Positions 1 through 7,921 of a stretch of DNA of 64,000 nucleotides are shown piece by piece. Source of the DNA: CAVTWS01 sp963732655 (GTDB lineage Bacteria; Actinomycetota; Acidimicrobiia; Acidimicrobiales; SHLQ01); assembly GCA_963732655.1 (NCBI GenBank), contig CAVTAI010000013.1, forward strand, positions 496,001-560,000. The letters are read 5' to 3'. The notes under the pieces are model-generated. The model was given only the letters and a program-made list of their open reading frames with translations. It did not search any database and was not told where the DNA came from. Numbering within the stretch: position 1 is the stretch's first letter; each line of letters starts with the position of its first letter. A program made the position numbers and the translations under genes.

Positions 1-689
1 GTGTGCTGGCCGGCAAGGCCCTGCCCCTGATGATGGTGTTCTCCACCTTCTTGTTCCTCAACGCCGAGATGTGGCAGGTCATGCATGACATGCCGTGGCG
101 TTATTACGCGGTCGTGATGGCGCTCATCGTCGCCGTCGGGTCGGCGTCGATCCGTCTGTCGCTGCGTCGCGAGGTCGACACGGTCGAACGGTTCGATCGC
201 TGGTCCGACGTGTACGAGGCGTGCCGTCGCTCGCCGGTCGCCGGGTTGCGCCCCCAGGACCCCGACGGCGCGGCAGTGATCGTGCCCCTCGGTCTCCGGG
301 CCCGGGTCAATGTGGAGCTGCTGGCGTTCGTGAGCCGCGGCATCGTCGTGGTGCTCGTCTCGTCGTGTGTGTTCGCGTTCTACGTCGTGTTCGGGCTGTT
401 CACGGTCCGGAGCTCGACCATCGAGGCCTGGGTCGGCGCCACCGGGCTCAAGGGCAACATCGTCTGGGACACGCACTGGTCGCCCGATCACCGCATCCTG
501 CTGACGACCCAACTTCTGAAGGTGGCGGGTTTCATCGCTGCGTTCGCCGGTCTGCAGTTCACGGTCTCGCTGTTGAGCGATCCCGCCTCCCGAGCCGAGT
601 TCCGGGCCGACATGGCGGCCGAGATCCGCGAGGCGCTGGCCGTGCGGGCCGTGTACCTCGACGCGCTGAACCCTCAGGAGCGACGGTGA
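1..689 (+). CDS. integral membrane protein, 5' end cut by window
   Basis: The reading frame is open from the first base, so the true start may lie upstream; the first in-window start is GTG at 3 (228 aa). Four hydrophobic segments are visible at about residues 5-24, 34-52, 110-134 and 168-188, with charged loops between them. I do not recognise a family. The stop overlaps the next gene's start (GTGA at 686-689), so the protein is probably co-translated with the large ATPase/LuxR-type regulator that follows, and it could belong to the same envelope-stress unit as the iniBAC-like genes downstream. That link is inference from position only. Confidence 0.7.
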   Translation, partial: VLAGKALPLMMVFSTFLFLNAEMWQVMHDMPWRYYAVVMALIVAVGSASIRLSLRREVDTVERFDRWSDVYEACRRSPVAGLRPQDPDGAAVIVPLGLRARVNVELLAFVSRGIVVVLVSSCVFAFYVVFGLFTVRSSTIEAWVGATGLKGNIVWDTHWSPDHRILLTTQLLKVAGFIAAFAGLQFTVSLLSDPASRAEFRADMAAEIREALAVRAVYLDALNPQERR

Positions 690-3089
690 ACGGCGCCGCA
701 TCTGTCGTTCCGGTGCTGGTCATCGGGCCGGCGGGAAGTGGGCGTAGCCATCGGTTGGCCGTCGAAGCCGGCCGTGCCGAGTCGGAGGGCGCGACCGCTC
801 GGGTGGTGGACGACATCGACCGGGCCGACGACATCGTTCTCGACGAACTCCTCTCCGCAGTGGAGGGCGGGGCGACGGTGCTCGTCTCGCGCCGTGAACC
901 GCCTCCGCCGGACCGTCCGGCGCTGCAGCGGTTGGGCGAGGCCGTGGCCCGCCGAGGCCGGGTGATCGAGCTCGGCCCCGCATCGGAGGACGAGGTGGCG
1001 GTCGTGGCCGCCCGTCACCTCGACCGGGCCGTTCCCAGCGATCTCGTGCCGTTTCTCCGCCACCTCACCGGGGGTAACCTCGGACTGGTCGCCGCCGTGG
1101 CGTCGGCCTGGCGGATCGACGGTCCGCCGGCCGATCCCGAGGTCGGCGACATACCCGCCGCGCTCCGGCTGATCGTGGCGTCACGCTGGGCGACGTTGGC
1201 GTCGCCGACCCTGGCCCTGCTCGACCTCCTCGCCGTCACCGGTCCCGTCCCCGACGCCGACATCGAGCGCGGTCATCGGTGTCGATCGGGGCGATCTCGG
1301 CGCCGCGCAGGACGAGCTCCGCGGCGCCGGGCTCGTCGAAGGTGACGGCCGCCTTCACCCGCTGGTGGCGAACGCTCGCCGGATCGACCTGGCCGCGGGT
1401 CGCCGTCACCAACTGTTGGAACGGACCGCGGAGGTCCAGTTCGCCCGGGGTGTCGCTCCGGCGACACTGGCGCCCCTTCTGCGCGATGCCGGCGCCGTGG
1501 GAGATGCCGCGGCGTCGGCGTTCGTGGCTGCCGGCGATGCCACCGTGTTCACCGATCCCGACGGCGCCGAGCAGTGGTACGACGACGCCGTGCTCGCCGG
1601 CGCCTTGGAGTCTGCCGTCGCCGTGGGTCGCGCCGAAGCTCGGTGGTTCGGGGCCCAGCCGGGCGCCTGGGACGCCCTGGGTGGCCCGACGCTCACCGAC
1701 CGATCGCAAGCGGGACGCCACGACCGGTGCACGGCCGCGCTTCTCGCCGGCGACGGTCGGCTCGGCCGATCAGCGGACCAGCTCCTCAACCTGGTCCGGC
1801 TGATGGACCCCGCCGATCCGGCCCAGCCGGCGACGCTCGCCTCGGCAGCCGTCGCCGTCGCCGGGCTCGGCCGATCCGCGGAGGCCGCCACCCTGATCTC
1901 CGAGATCGACCGCTCGCTGCGCCCACTCGACCTCCACGATCGGGCGCTCCTGCTCCACGCCACGCTGGCCCGGGCGACGCTGGATTCGGCGACCGATGTC
2001 GTGCCGCTGGCCGTCGAGGTCGCCGAAGCGGCCGAGCGGGTGCGGTGGCGGGTGCCGTTGGTCGACACTGCGGCGGCCACCGCCGCTCTCGCCTGCCTCC
2101 AACGCCACGACCGCCTGGCCGCAGAAGCGATCCTCGAGCGAGCGATCGTGGCCGGTACCGGTGGCCCGGTGGGTGATCGTCGCCACCGGCTGCTGCTGGC
2201 CTGGGTCCGGCTGCGCTCCGGTCGGTACGACACGGCGCTGGAGGTCGTGGCCGACGACCGATTCGCGAGCAGCGAGTTGCCTGGGAGGGATCGGCTGTTG
2301 CGGGTCGCCATCGAGGCGCTGTTGGCGCGTCGTTCGGGCGATGTGCCCGGGCAGCTGGCCGCCTGGAAGCAGGCCGAGCTCCTCCTGGCCCGCCAGGGAG
2401 CGGACCTCCCGTCGATCGATCCCTGGTCTGAGCTCATCGTGGCTGCCGCTCGAACGGGCGCGCTGAACCGCGCCACTCCGGTGATCGACGAGCTGCGCCT
2501 TCAGGTCGAAGTGGCGGGCGACCCCGGGCCCCTCGTCGTCGCCCTCGATTGGCTCGACGTGCAGATCGCCATCGTCCGCGACGATCCAGACGCTGCGGCG
2601 GCCGCGGCGGACGCGTTGGCCCGTCGAGTGGCCCCGGGGGAATCGACCTCGGCCGCGGCGGCCCTTGCCGCAGCCGCCCGATCGTGGGCCCTCGTCCTCG
2701 CCGGCCGCTTCGACCGGGAGGAGGTCGACGCGGCGGCGCAAGGTCTCGTCGATCTCGGGTACCCCTGGGAGGCATCTCGCCTGCTGGGCCAGGCGGCGAT
2801 CCGCAGCTCCGATGCCGGCGCCACGCGTGCCCTCCTGGAGCGCGCCCGCGACCTCAAGGCGCCCACCGGTCCGGACGTGGCGCCGACTGGAGATCGGGGC
2901 GGGTTGTCGGAGCGGGAGGTCGAGGTGGCCGGGCATCTGCTCGACGGCCTGACGCACAAGGAGATCGGCGCCCAGCTCTACATCTCGGCCAAGACGGTCG
3001 AGCACCACGTCGCCCGGATCCGCACCAAACTCGGCGCCGGCAGCCGCGCCGAGCTCCTCGCCGAGATCCGCGCCGTACTCGCCGGCTGA
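686..3089 (+). CDS. large ATPase/LuxR-type transcriptional regulator, frame-broken
   Basis: The start is GTG 686, overlapping the upstream stop. The N-terminus carries a P-loop-like GPAGSGRS at residues 14-21. A long helical middle follows, and a C-terminal LuxR/NarL-type HTH occupies about the last 60 residues (SEREVEVAGHLLDG, then KTVEHHVARI). Total length would be about 800 aa, like LAL/MalT-type regulators. The frame breaks at about 1258-1275: the first part reads in one frame up to PDADIE, and the rest (AVIGVDRGDLGAA onward) reads in the frame one base further on. Removing one base or adding two restores one protein. Since it sits immediately upstream of an iniB-iniA-iniC-like operon, it may be the operon's regulator; from memory, mycobacterial iniBAC is controlled by a large ATPase regulator called IniR. 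The assignment is inferred. Confidence 0.7.
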
Positions 3090-3318
3090 TTGCCGAGCCG
3101 AACCGGGGCGTGTGGTCGATGTCGTGTGCGCTGGGTGTCGCACGGCGATACGGAGTGCACATGTTTGGGGGGAGGGCGGGGTCCGGGGCCGGGGTTTCCC
3201 CTATGGGGGGTGTGGTGGTTGGGGGGTGTTCCCGATGGTGGGGGTGGGGGGTCGTCTTAGGTTTCGGTTCATGAGCTTCCCGGTGGTCGGGGGCCTGACC
3301 AAACAAGGAGATGGTGTT
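3090..3318 (+). promoter_or_regulatory. G-rich upstream region of iniB-like gene
   Basis: This 229-base gap holds dense runs of G on the plus strand. Bases 3167-3194 carry five runs of three or more G, and a second cluster lies at about 3205-3251. A TAGGTT -10-like box is at 3258-3263, leaving a leader of about 50 bases. An AAGGAG ribosome binding site (3305-3310) sits 8 bases before GTG 3319. The G runs could fold as G-quadruplexes in the non-template strand; folding is not tested here. Confidence 0.55.
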
Positions 3319-4395
3319 GTGGATACGAAGGTTGATGATGCGGTGGTGCAAGCGGTTGGTGATCTGTTTGCTCGGGTGTTCGGGGCGGGCAGCGACGCTG
3401 AGCGTCAGGCGATCCTGGGTGATCTCGATGGTGAGATGGCGGCTCTGGGGTTGACGGATGCTCCGATGTCGGGGGCGTCGTTGTCGGCGGGCTTGTCGTC
3501 GGCCTTGTCGGCCGCGAACGTGCCGGCTCCGGTGCAGGCGTCGTTGGGGGTGTCGAACGTGCAGGTTGGTGGTGTGGCTGCGGTCGGTCCGTTGGCTGCG
3601 GCTCCGGTGGTGCCGGTGGCTGCGGTGTTGCCGCCTCCGCCGGCGGCGCCGTCGTATCCGGAGGTTCGGGAGTACATCACGAACGTGTCGAATACGTACA
3701 CGCAGGTGCAGGACAATGACACGGTGGTGCACCAAGACATCACGCAGACGTTCCAGGACAACAGCATCGACATCGATGCGGTTGGCATTGGTGGCGGCGG
3801 GTTCGATGAGTACGGGAACCCGGTGCCGGTGATCGATATCGATATCGATCAGGACAATGTGGCGCAGACCAACAGTGGTGACAACTCGGCGCAGATCGGT
3901 GGTGATGCTCAGAACACCAACACGGGTGATCAGGGCGTCGTCAACGATGCCGACGACACCAACGTCATCATCCCGGTGTTCGGTGGCGGGAGCGGTCCGC
4001 TGGTCCGTGACATCGGTACCGAGCCCAACGGTGGGTTCGGGTTCCCGCCTGATGATGATGAGAACACGGTGATCGTGACCGGGAACGGTTCGTCGGGTGT
4101 TGGTGGTGACAACTACGGGAACGTGGAGTCCGGTGACGGTGATCTGACCGATATCGATGCGTTCAACTCGCCGGTGGCGGTCGATGGCAGCCAGGCCAGC
4201 CTGGATCAGTCCACCGATCTGACCTTCGATGTCGATGTCACCGAGCCCGCCTATGAGGATCCCGGGTATGCCACGTATGAGGCTGAGGTGCCTTCGGTGC
4301 CCGAGTACGAGCCCGAGTACGAGCCCGCCGTGTCGATGCCCGTCGAGGCCATCGCCGCCGAAGCTCCCCCGGCCGACGGGATGGAGATGGACTGA
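3319..4395 (+). CDS. iniB: IniB-like protein, Asp/Asn/Gly-rich
   Basis: 358 aa from GTG 3319, chosen because AAGGAG lies 8 bases upstream; an in-frame GTG at 3112 has no such site. The first ~45 residues form a helical domain (VDDAVVQAVGDLFARVF) resembling the IniB N-terminal domain. An Ala/Val/Pro stretch, then a low-complexity Asp/Asn/Gln/Gly region (DIDIDQDN, TNSGDNSAQIGGD) and an acidic tail with a YEPEYEP repeat follow. No signal peptide or membrane segment is evident. Codon use looks different from neighbours, with many GGT, GAT and GTG codons. In mycobacteria iniB is the first gene of the cell-wall-stress operon iniBAC; here too two dynamin-like GTPase genes follow. The IniB assignment rests on the N-terminus plus context. 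Confidence 0.7.
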   Translation: MDTKVDDAVVQAVGDLFARVFGAGSDAERQAILGDLDGEMAALGLTDAPMSGASLSAGLSSALSAANVPAPVQASLGVSNVQVGGVAAVGPLAAAPVVPVAAVLPPPPAAPSYPEVREYITNVSNTYTQVQDNDTVVHQDITQTFQDNSIDIDAVGIGGGGFDEYGNPVPVIDIDIDQDNVAQTNSGDNSAQIGGDAQNTNTGDQGVVNDADDTNVIIPVFGGGSGPLVRDIGTEPNGGFGFPPDDDENTVIVTGNGSSGVGGDNYGNVESGDGDLTDIDAFNSPVAVDGSQASLDQSTDLTFDVDVTEPAYEDPGYATYEAEVPSVPEYEPEYEPAVSMPVEAIAAEAPPADGMEMD

Positions 4396-4425
4396 CCCTC
4401 CCGAAACATGCCAACGGCCCTCGAC

Positions 4426-4454
4426 GTGGCCCCGACCCCAGTGGTCGGGGCCAC
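4426..4454 (+). terminator. perfect 12-bp hairpin between iniB and iniA
   Basis: Bases 4426-4437 (GTGGCCCCGACC) are perfectly complementary to 4443-4454, with a 5-base loop. No T run follows. It could be a partial terminator or mRNA-stability hairpin separating iniB from the GTPase genes. Confidence 0.6.
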
Positions 4455-4515
4455 TGGCCGCCGGCCCCTCTCGGTACCCCCACCTGGCCGTCCGCTACCC
4501 TCGCCCTGGATCCTC

Positions 4516-6379
4516 ATGAACGCCATCTCCACCCCGACATCTCAGATCTCATCGACCGCCCCGCCGGCCGTCGCTGACGCTTTCGCCGACATCCGGCCGG
4601 TGATCGATCTCGCCGAGAAGGCGTGCGACGCCTACGGCCGTGACGACCTGCTCGCCCGAGTCCAGGGTCTGCGTCCGCTTCTCACCGCCGCCGACGCTCA
4701 CGCCGTCATCGTCGGCGAGTTCAAGCAAGGCAAGAGCTCCCTCGTGAACGCCTTGCTCAACGTGAACGTCTGCCCCGTCGACGACGACATCGCCACCGCC
4801 GTCCCCACCTTCTGCCGGTTCGGTGACGAGGCGGCGGCGACGGTCTTCCGGGAGCCCGTCAACGCCGCCGACGGCGACGAGCTCGAATCGCAGCCCATCG
4901 AGATGGTCGAGTTGCCCTCGTACGTGACCGAGGCCGCGGTGCAGGAACGGCCGGTGCGGGCCGTCGAGGTCCGCATGCCGCGCCGGATCCTGGGCGGTGG
5001 CCTCGTCGTCGTCGACACCCCCGGCGTCGGTGGCCTGGCGTCCCGGCATGCGTCGGCCACGCTGGCCACGATCGGTGGCGCGGCCCTCGTCGTGATGGTC
5101 ACCGACGCCTCCCAGGAGCTGACCCGGGCCGAGGTCGACTTCATGCGCCACGCCGGCAACTCCGGACCCCCGGTCCTGCTGGTGATGACCAAGACCGACT
5201 TCTACCCGTCGTGGCGCCGCATCCTCGAGCTGAACCGGGCCCATCTCGCCGCCGAGGGTTTGTCGGTCGACATCATCCCGGTCTCGTCCACGCTTCGTCA
5301 GCTGGCCAACCGCAACAGCGATCGCGAGCTCAACGTCGAGTCCGGGTTCCCGCCGCTGGTCGATCGGCTCACCGCGCTCGGCCGGGAAGCGGCGGACCGC
5401 TCACGTCAGCCGCGTCGTCGGCGACCTCCGAGATGTCGTGGCGCAACTGCGAGTGCAGTTCGAAGCGGAGCGGGCCGTCTTGACCGATCCCGAGGCCGCC
5501 CAGGCCACGCTCGAAGAGCTGACCGCGCTGAAGGACCGAACTGACCGGTTGCGCGGCAGCTTGGCCCGATGGAGCCAGACCCTCGGCGACGGCATCGCGG
5601 ACCTGTCCGCCGACGTCGACCACGACCTGCGCTTCCGGGTGCGCAAGGTGCTCGAGGACGCCGACGCCTCCGTCGACGGCTTCGACCCCGCCGACGCGTG
5701 GGATGACTTCGAATCCTGGTTGTACGGTCGCATGGGCGGCGAGATCGTCGCCAACTACGCCTTGCTGCGCACCCGGTCGAACGAGCTCGCCGAGCGGGTC
5801 GGCGAGTTGTTCGAGGGGGAGGGGGGCGAGATCAGCGCTCGCCTCAGCGTGGCCCTGCCATCGTCCGCCATGGCGGCGGTCGGCCAGGCCCGCGCCGACA
5901 TCAGCGCCATGACCACCGCCAAGCAGGGCATGACCCTGCTGCGGGGCTTCTACTCCTCGACCCTGATGCTGACCATGTTCACCACCCTCACGAGCGTCAC
6001 CCTCGGGCCCTTCGTGTACGTGATCGGGCTGGTCATGGGCCGCAGCGGCTTGCGCGAGGAGAAGGCGCGACAGTTGGCGCTGCGTCGAGCGCAGGCGAAG
6101 AACGCCGTACGCCGGTACTGCGACGACGTCACGTTCCACGTCGGCAAGGATTCCCGGGACACGCTCCGTCGGGTCCAGCGGCAACTTCGTGATCACTACT
6201 CGGCCCGCGCCGAGGAGCTGCACCGCTCGACCGCCGACTCGCTCAAGGCGGCCCAACAGTCCGTCCAGCAGGACAACGCCACGAGGGAGCAGCGCCTCCG
6301 CGCGGTCAATGCCGAGCTCACCCGGTTGAGCGCCCTCTCCGACCGGGTGAGCACCGTGGCCGGGAGCCGCCAGTCATGA
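4516..6379 (+). CDS. iniA: IniA-like dynamin-family GTPase, frame-broken
   Basis: ATG 4516 starts a GTPase with G1 GEFKQGKSS (residues 67-75), a TAVPT switch (about 94), G3 DTPGVGG (167) and G4 TKTD (225-228). The second half is helical, with a hydrophobic hairpin at about residues 471-508 (LMLTMFTTLTSVTLGPFVYV) that fits the membrane-inserting paddle of bacterial dynamin-like proteins. Full length would be about 620 aa. The frame breaks at about 5394-5404: the first frame runs through REAADR and continues as HVSRVVGDLRDVVAQL one base over. The stop overlaps the next start (ATGA, 6376-6379). Mycobacterial IniA is a membrane-remodelling GTPase linked to drug tolerance; the same role here is inferred. 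Confidence 0.8.
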
Positions 6380-7836
6380 ACGCCGACCTTCTCCACTCGG
6401 CCCGCCAACTGATCGATGCCGGCCGGGCCTGCTACGACGGACACCCAGAGGCCGAGCGCCTGGCCCGGGCCGGGGAACGACTCGGAGAGCCGTTGCGTGT
6501 CGCCATCGCCGGCAAGGTGAAGGCGGGTAAGTCAACGCTTCTGAACGCCTTGGTCGGCGAGCAGCTCGCGCCCACCGACGAGGGCGAGTGCACCCGCATC
6601 GTCACCTGGTATCGCGACGGCCACACGTACGAGGTCCGCGCCGAGCTCGTTGCCGGTGGGTCCCGCCAGCTGCGGTTCACGAGAGCCGACGGCGCCGTCG
6701 ACATCGACATGGGTGACCTGGCCCCGGAGCAGGTCGACCGACTCTTGGTCACCTGGCCGTCGAGCGCCCTCCGGGCGGTGACCCTGATCGACACGCCGGG
6801 CATCGGCTCGCTGACCACGTCGTTGAGTGAGCGCATGGCGCGGTTCGTCGCGGCCGACGAGGAGGCCGCTCCCGCGGACGCCGTGCTCTACCTGATGCGT
6901 CACCTCCACGCCAACGATGTCTCGTTCCTCGAGTCGTTCCACGACGTCGAAGTGTCCCGGGCCAGCCCGGTGAACGCCATTGCCGTGTTGTCGCGGGCGG
7001 ACGAGATCGGCGTCGGTCGGCTCGATGCCATGGCGTCAGCACGGCGGATCGCCCAGCGCTACCGGGACCTGCCGAAGGTGCGCAGTCTGGTCCAGACCGT
7101 CGTGCCGGTGGCCGGTCTGCTCGCGGAGACGGCGGCCACCCTCACCGAGGACGAGTTCCGGTGGTTGCGGCCCCTCGGCGGGTTGGCGCCCGCCGATCTC
7201 GAGCGACTCCTGGTGTCGACCGACCGTTTCATCACCTCGACCCCCGAGCTCGGGTTGACCGAACTGGAGCGGCACCACCTGCTGGACCGGTTCGGTATCT
7301 TCGGTGTGCGCGTCGCCGCCACCTTGATGCGACGTGACGTCACCAGCTCCGCCACCGACCTGGCCCGTGAGCTCATCAAACGATCCGGGCTGATCGAGGT
7401 GCGTGAGCTCCTGACGTCCCTGTTCGCCGATCGGGCCGATCTCCTCAAGGCGCGTTCTGCGCTGCTGACGCTCGACGATGTCATCCGCGTTCACCCCGTT
7501 CCGGGCAGCAACGCGCTGGCCGCTCGGTTGGAGGAGACCATCGCCGGGGCGCATCCGTTCAACGAGCTCCGGGTGCTCAGCGCCATCCGAGCCGGTTGGA
7601 TCGAGGGCCGGGCCGAGCACATGACCGAGCTCGAGCGCTTGCTCGGCGGCCAGGGCTCGACCCTCGCCCACCGCCTCGGGTTGTCGGCCGGCGATCCCAT
7701 CGATCCGCGGGTCGTTCTCTTCGATCGGCTCGATACGTGGCGCCGCCGGGCCGAGAACCCGATGACCTCGCTCGAACTGGCACGCGCCGCCCGAGTCGCC
7801 GTGCGGACGTGTGAGGGGTACCTCGCCGACGGGTGA
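6376..7836 (+). CDS. iniC: IniC-like dynamin-family GTPase
   Basis: 486 aa starting with ATG in the ATGA overlap with the previous gene. GTPase motifs are G1 AGKVKAGKST (about residues 45-54), a TRIVTW switch (73-78), G3 DTPGIGS (139-145) and a G4-like SRADE near residue 215. The rest is helical and lacks the long hydrophobic hairpin of the partner gene, as in IniA/IniC pairs, where the two proteins probably act together at the membrane. The reading frame is intact. It ends the operon; the next gene is convergent. Confidence 0.8.
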   Translation: MNADLLHSARQLIDAGRACYDGHPEAERLARAGERLGEPLRVAIAGKVKAGKSTLLNALVGEQLAPTDEGECTRIVTWYRDGHTYEVRAELVAGGSRQLRFTRADGAVDIDMGDLAPEQVDRLLVTWPSSALRAVTLIDTPGIGSLTTSLSERMARFVAADEEAAPADAVLYLMRHLHANDVSFLESFHDVEVSRASPVNAIAVLSRADEIGVGRLDAMASARRIAQRYRDLPKVRSLVQTVVPVAGLLAETAATLTEDEFRWLRPLGGLAPADLERLLVSTDRFITSTPELGLTELERHHLLDRFGIFGVRVAATLMRRDVTSSATDLARELIKRSGLIEVRELLTSLFADRADLLKARSALLTLDDVIRVHPVPGSNALAARLEETIAGAHPFNELRVLSAIRAGWIEGRAEHMTELERLLGGQGSTLAHRLGLSAGDPIDPRVVLFDRLDTWRRRAENPMTSLELARAARVAVRTCEGYLADG

Positions 7837-7844
7837 GCGCCCCT

Positions 7845-7918
7845 CCCGTCCGGCCGTTCTGCGGTGGGTTTTCGGCGCTGAGGGGTGATTTCTCGCCAAG
7901 TTTCGCCCGGCGGACGGG
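7845..7918. terminator. inverted repeat between convergent genes
   Basis: CCCGTCCG at 7845-7852 is complementary to CGGACGGG at 7911-7918, enclosing about 58 bases, in the gap between iniC (+) and menDH (-). The loop is long, so this is a weak candidate for a shared terminator. Confidence 0.3.
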
Positions 7919-7921
7919 GTG

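Noticed and set aside
1770..3143. 457-aa minus-strand open frame over the LuxR-type regulator
   Set aside because: Antisense of a gene with a clear C-terminal HTH; no domain of its own.
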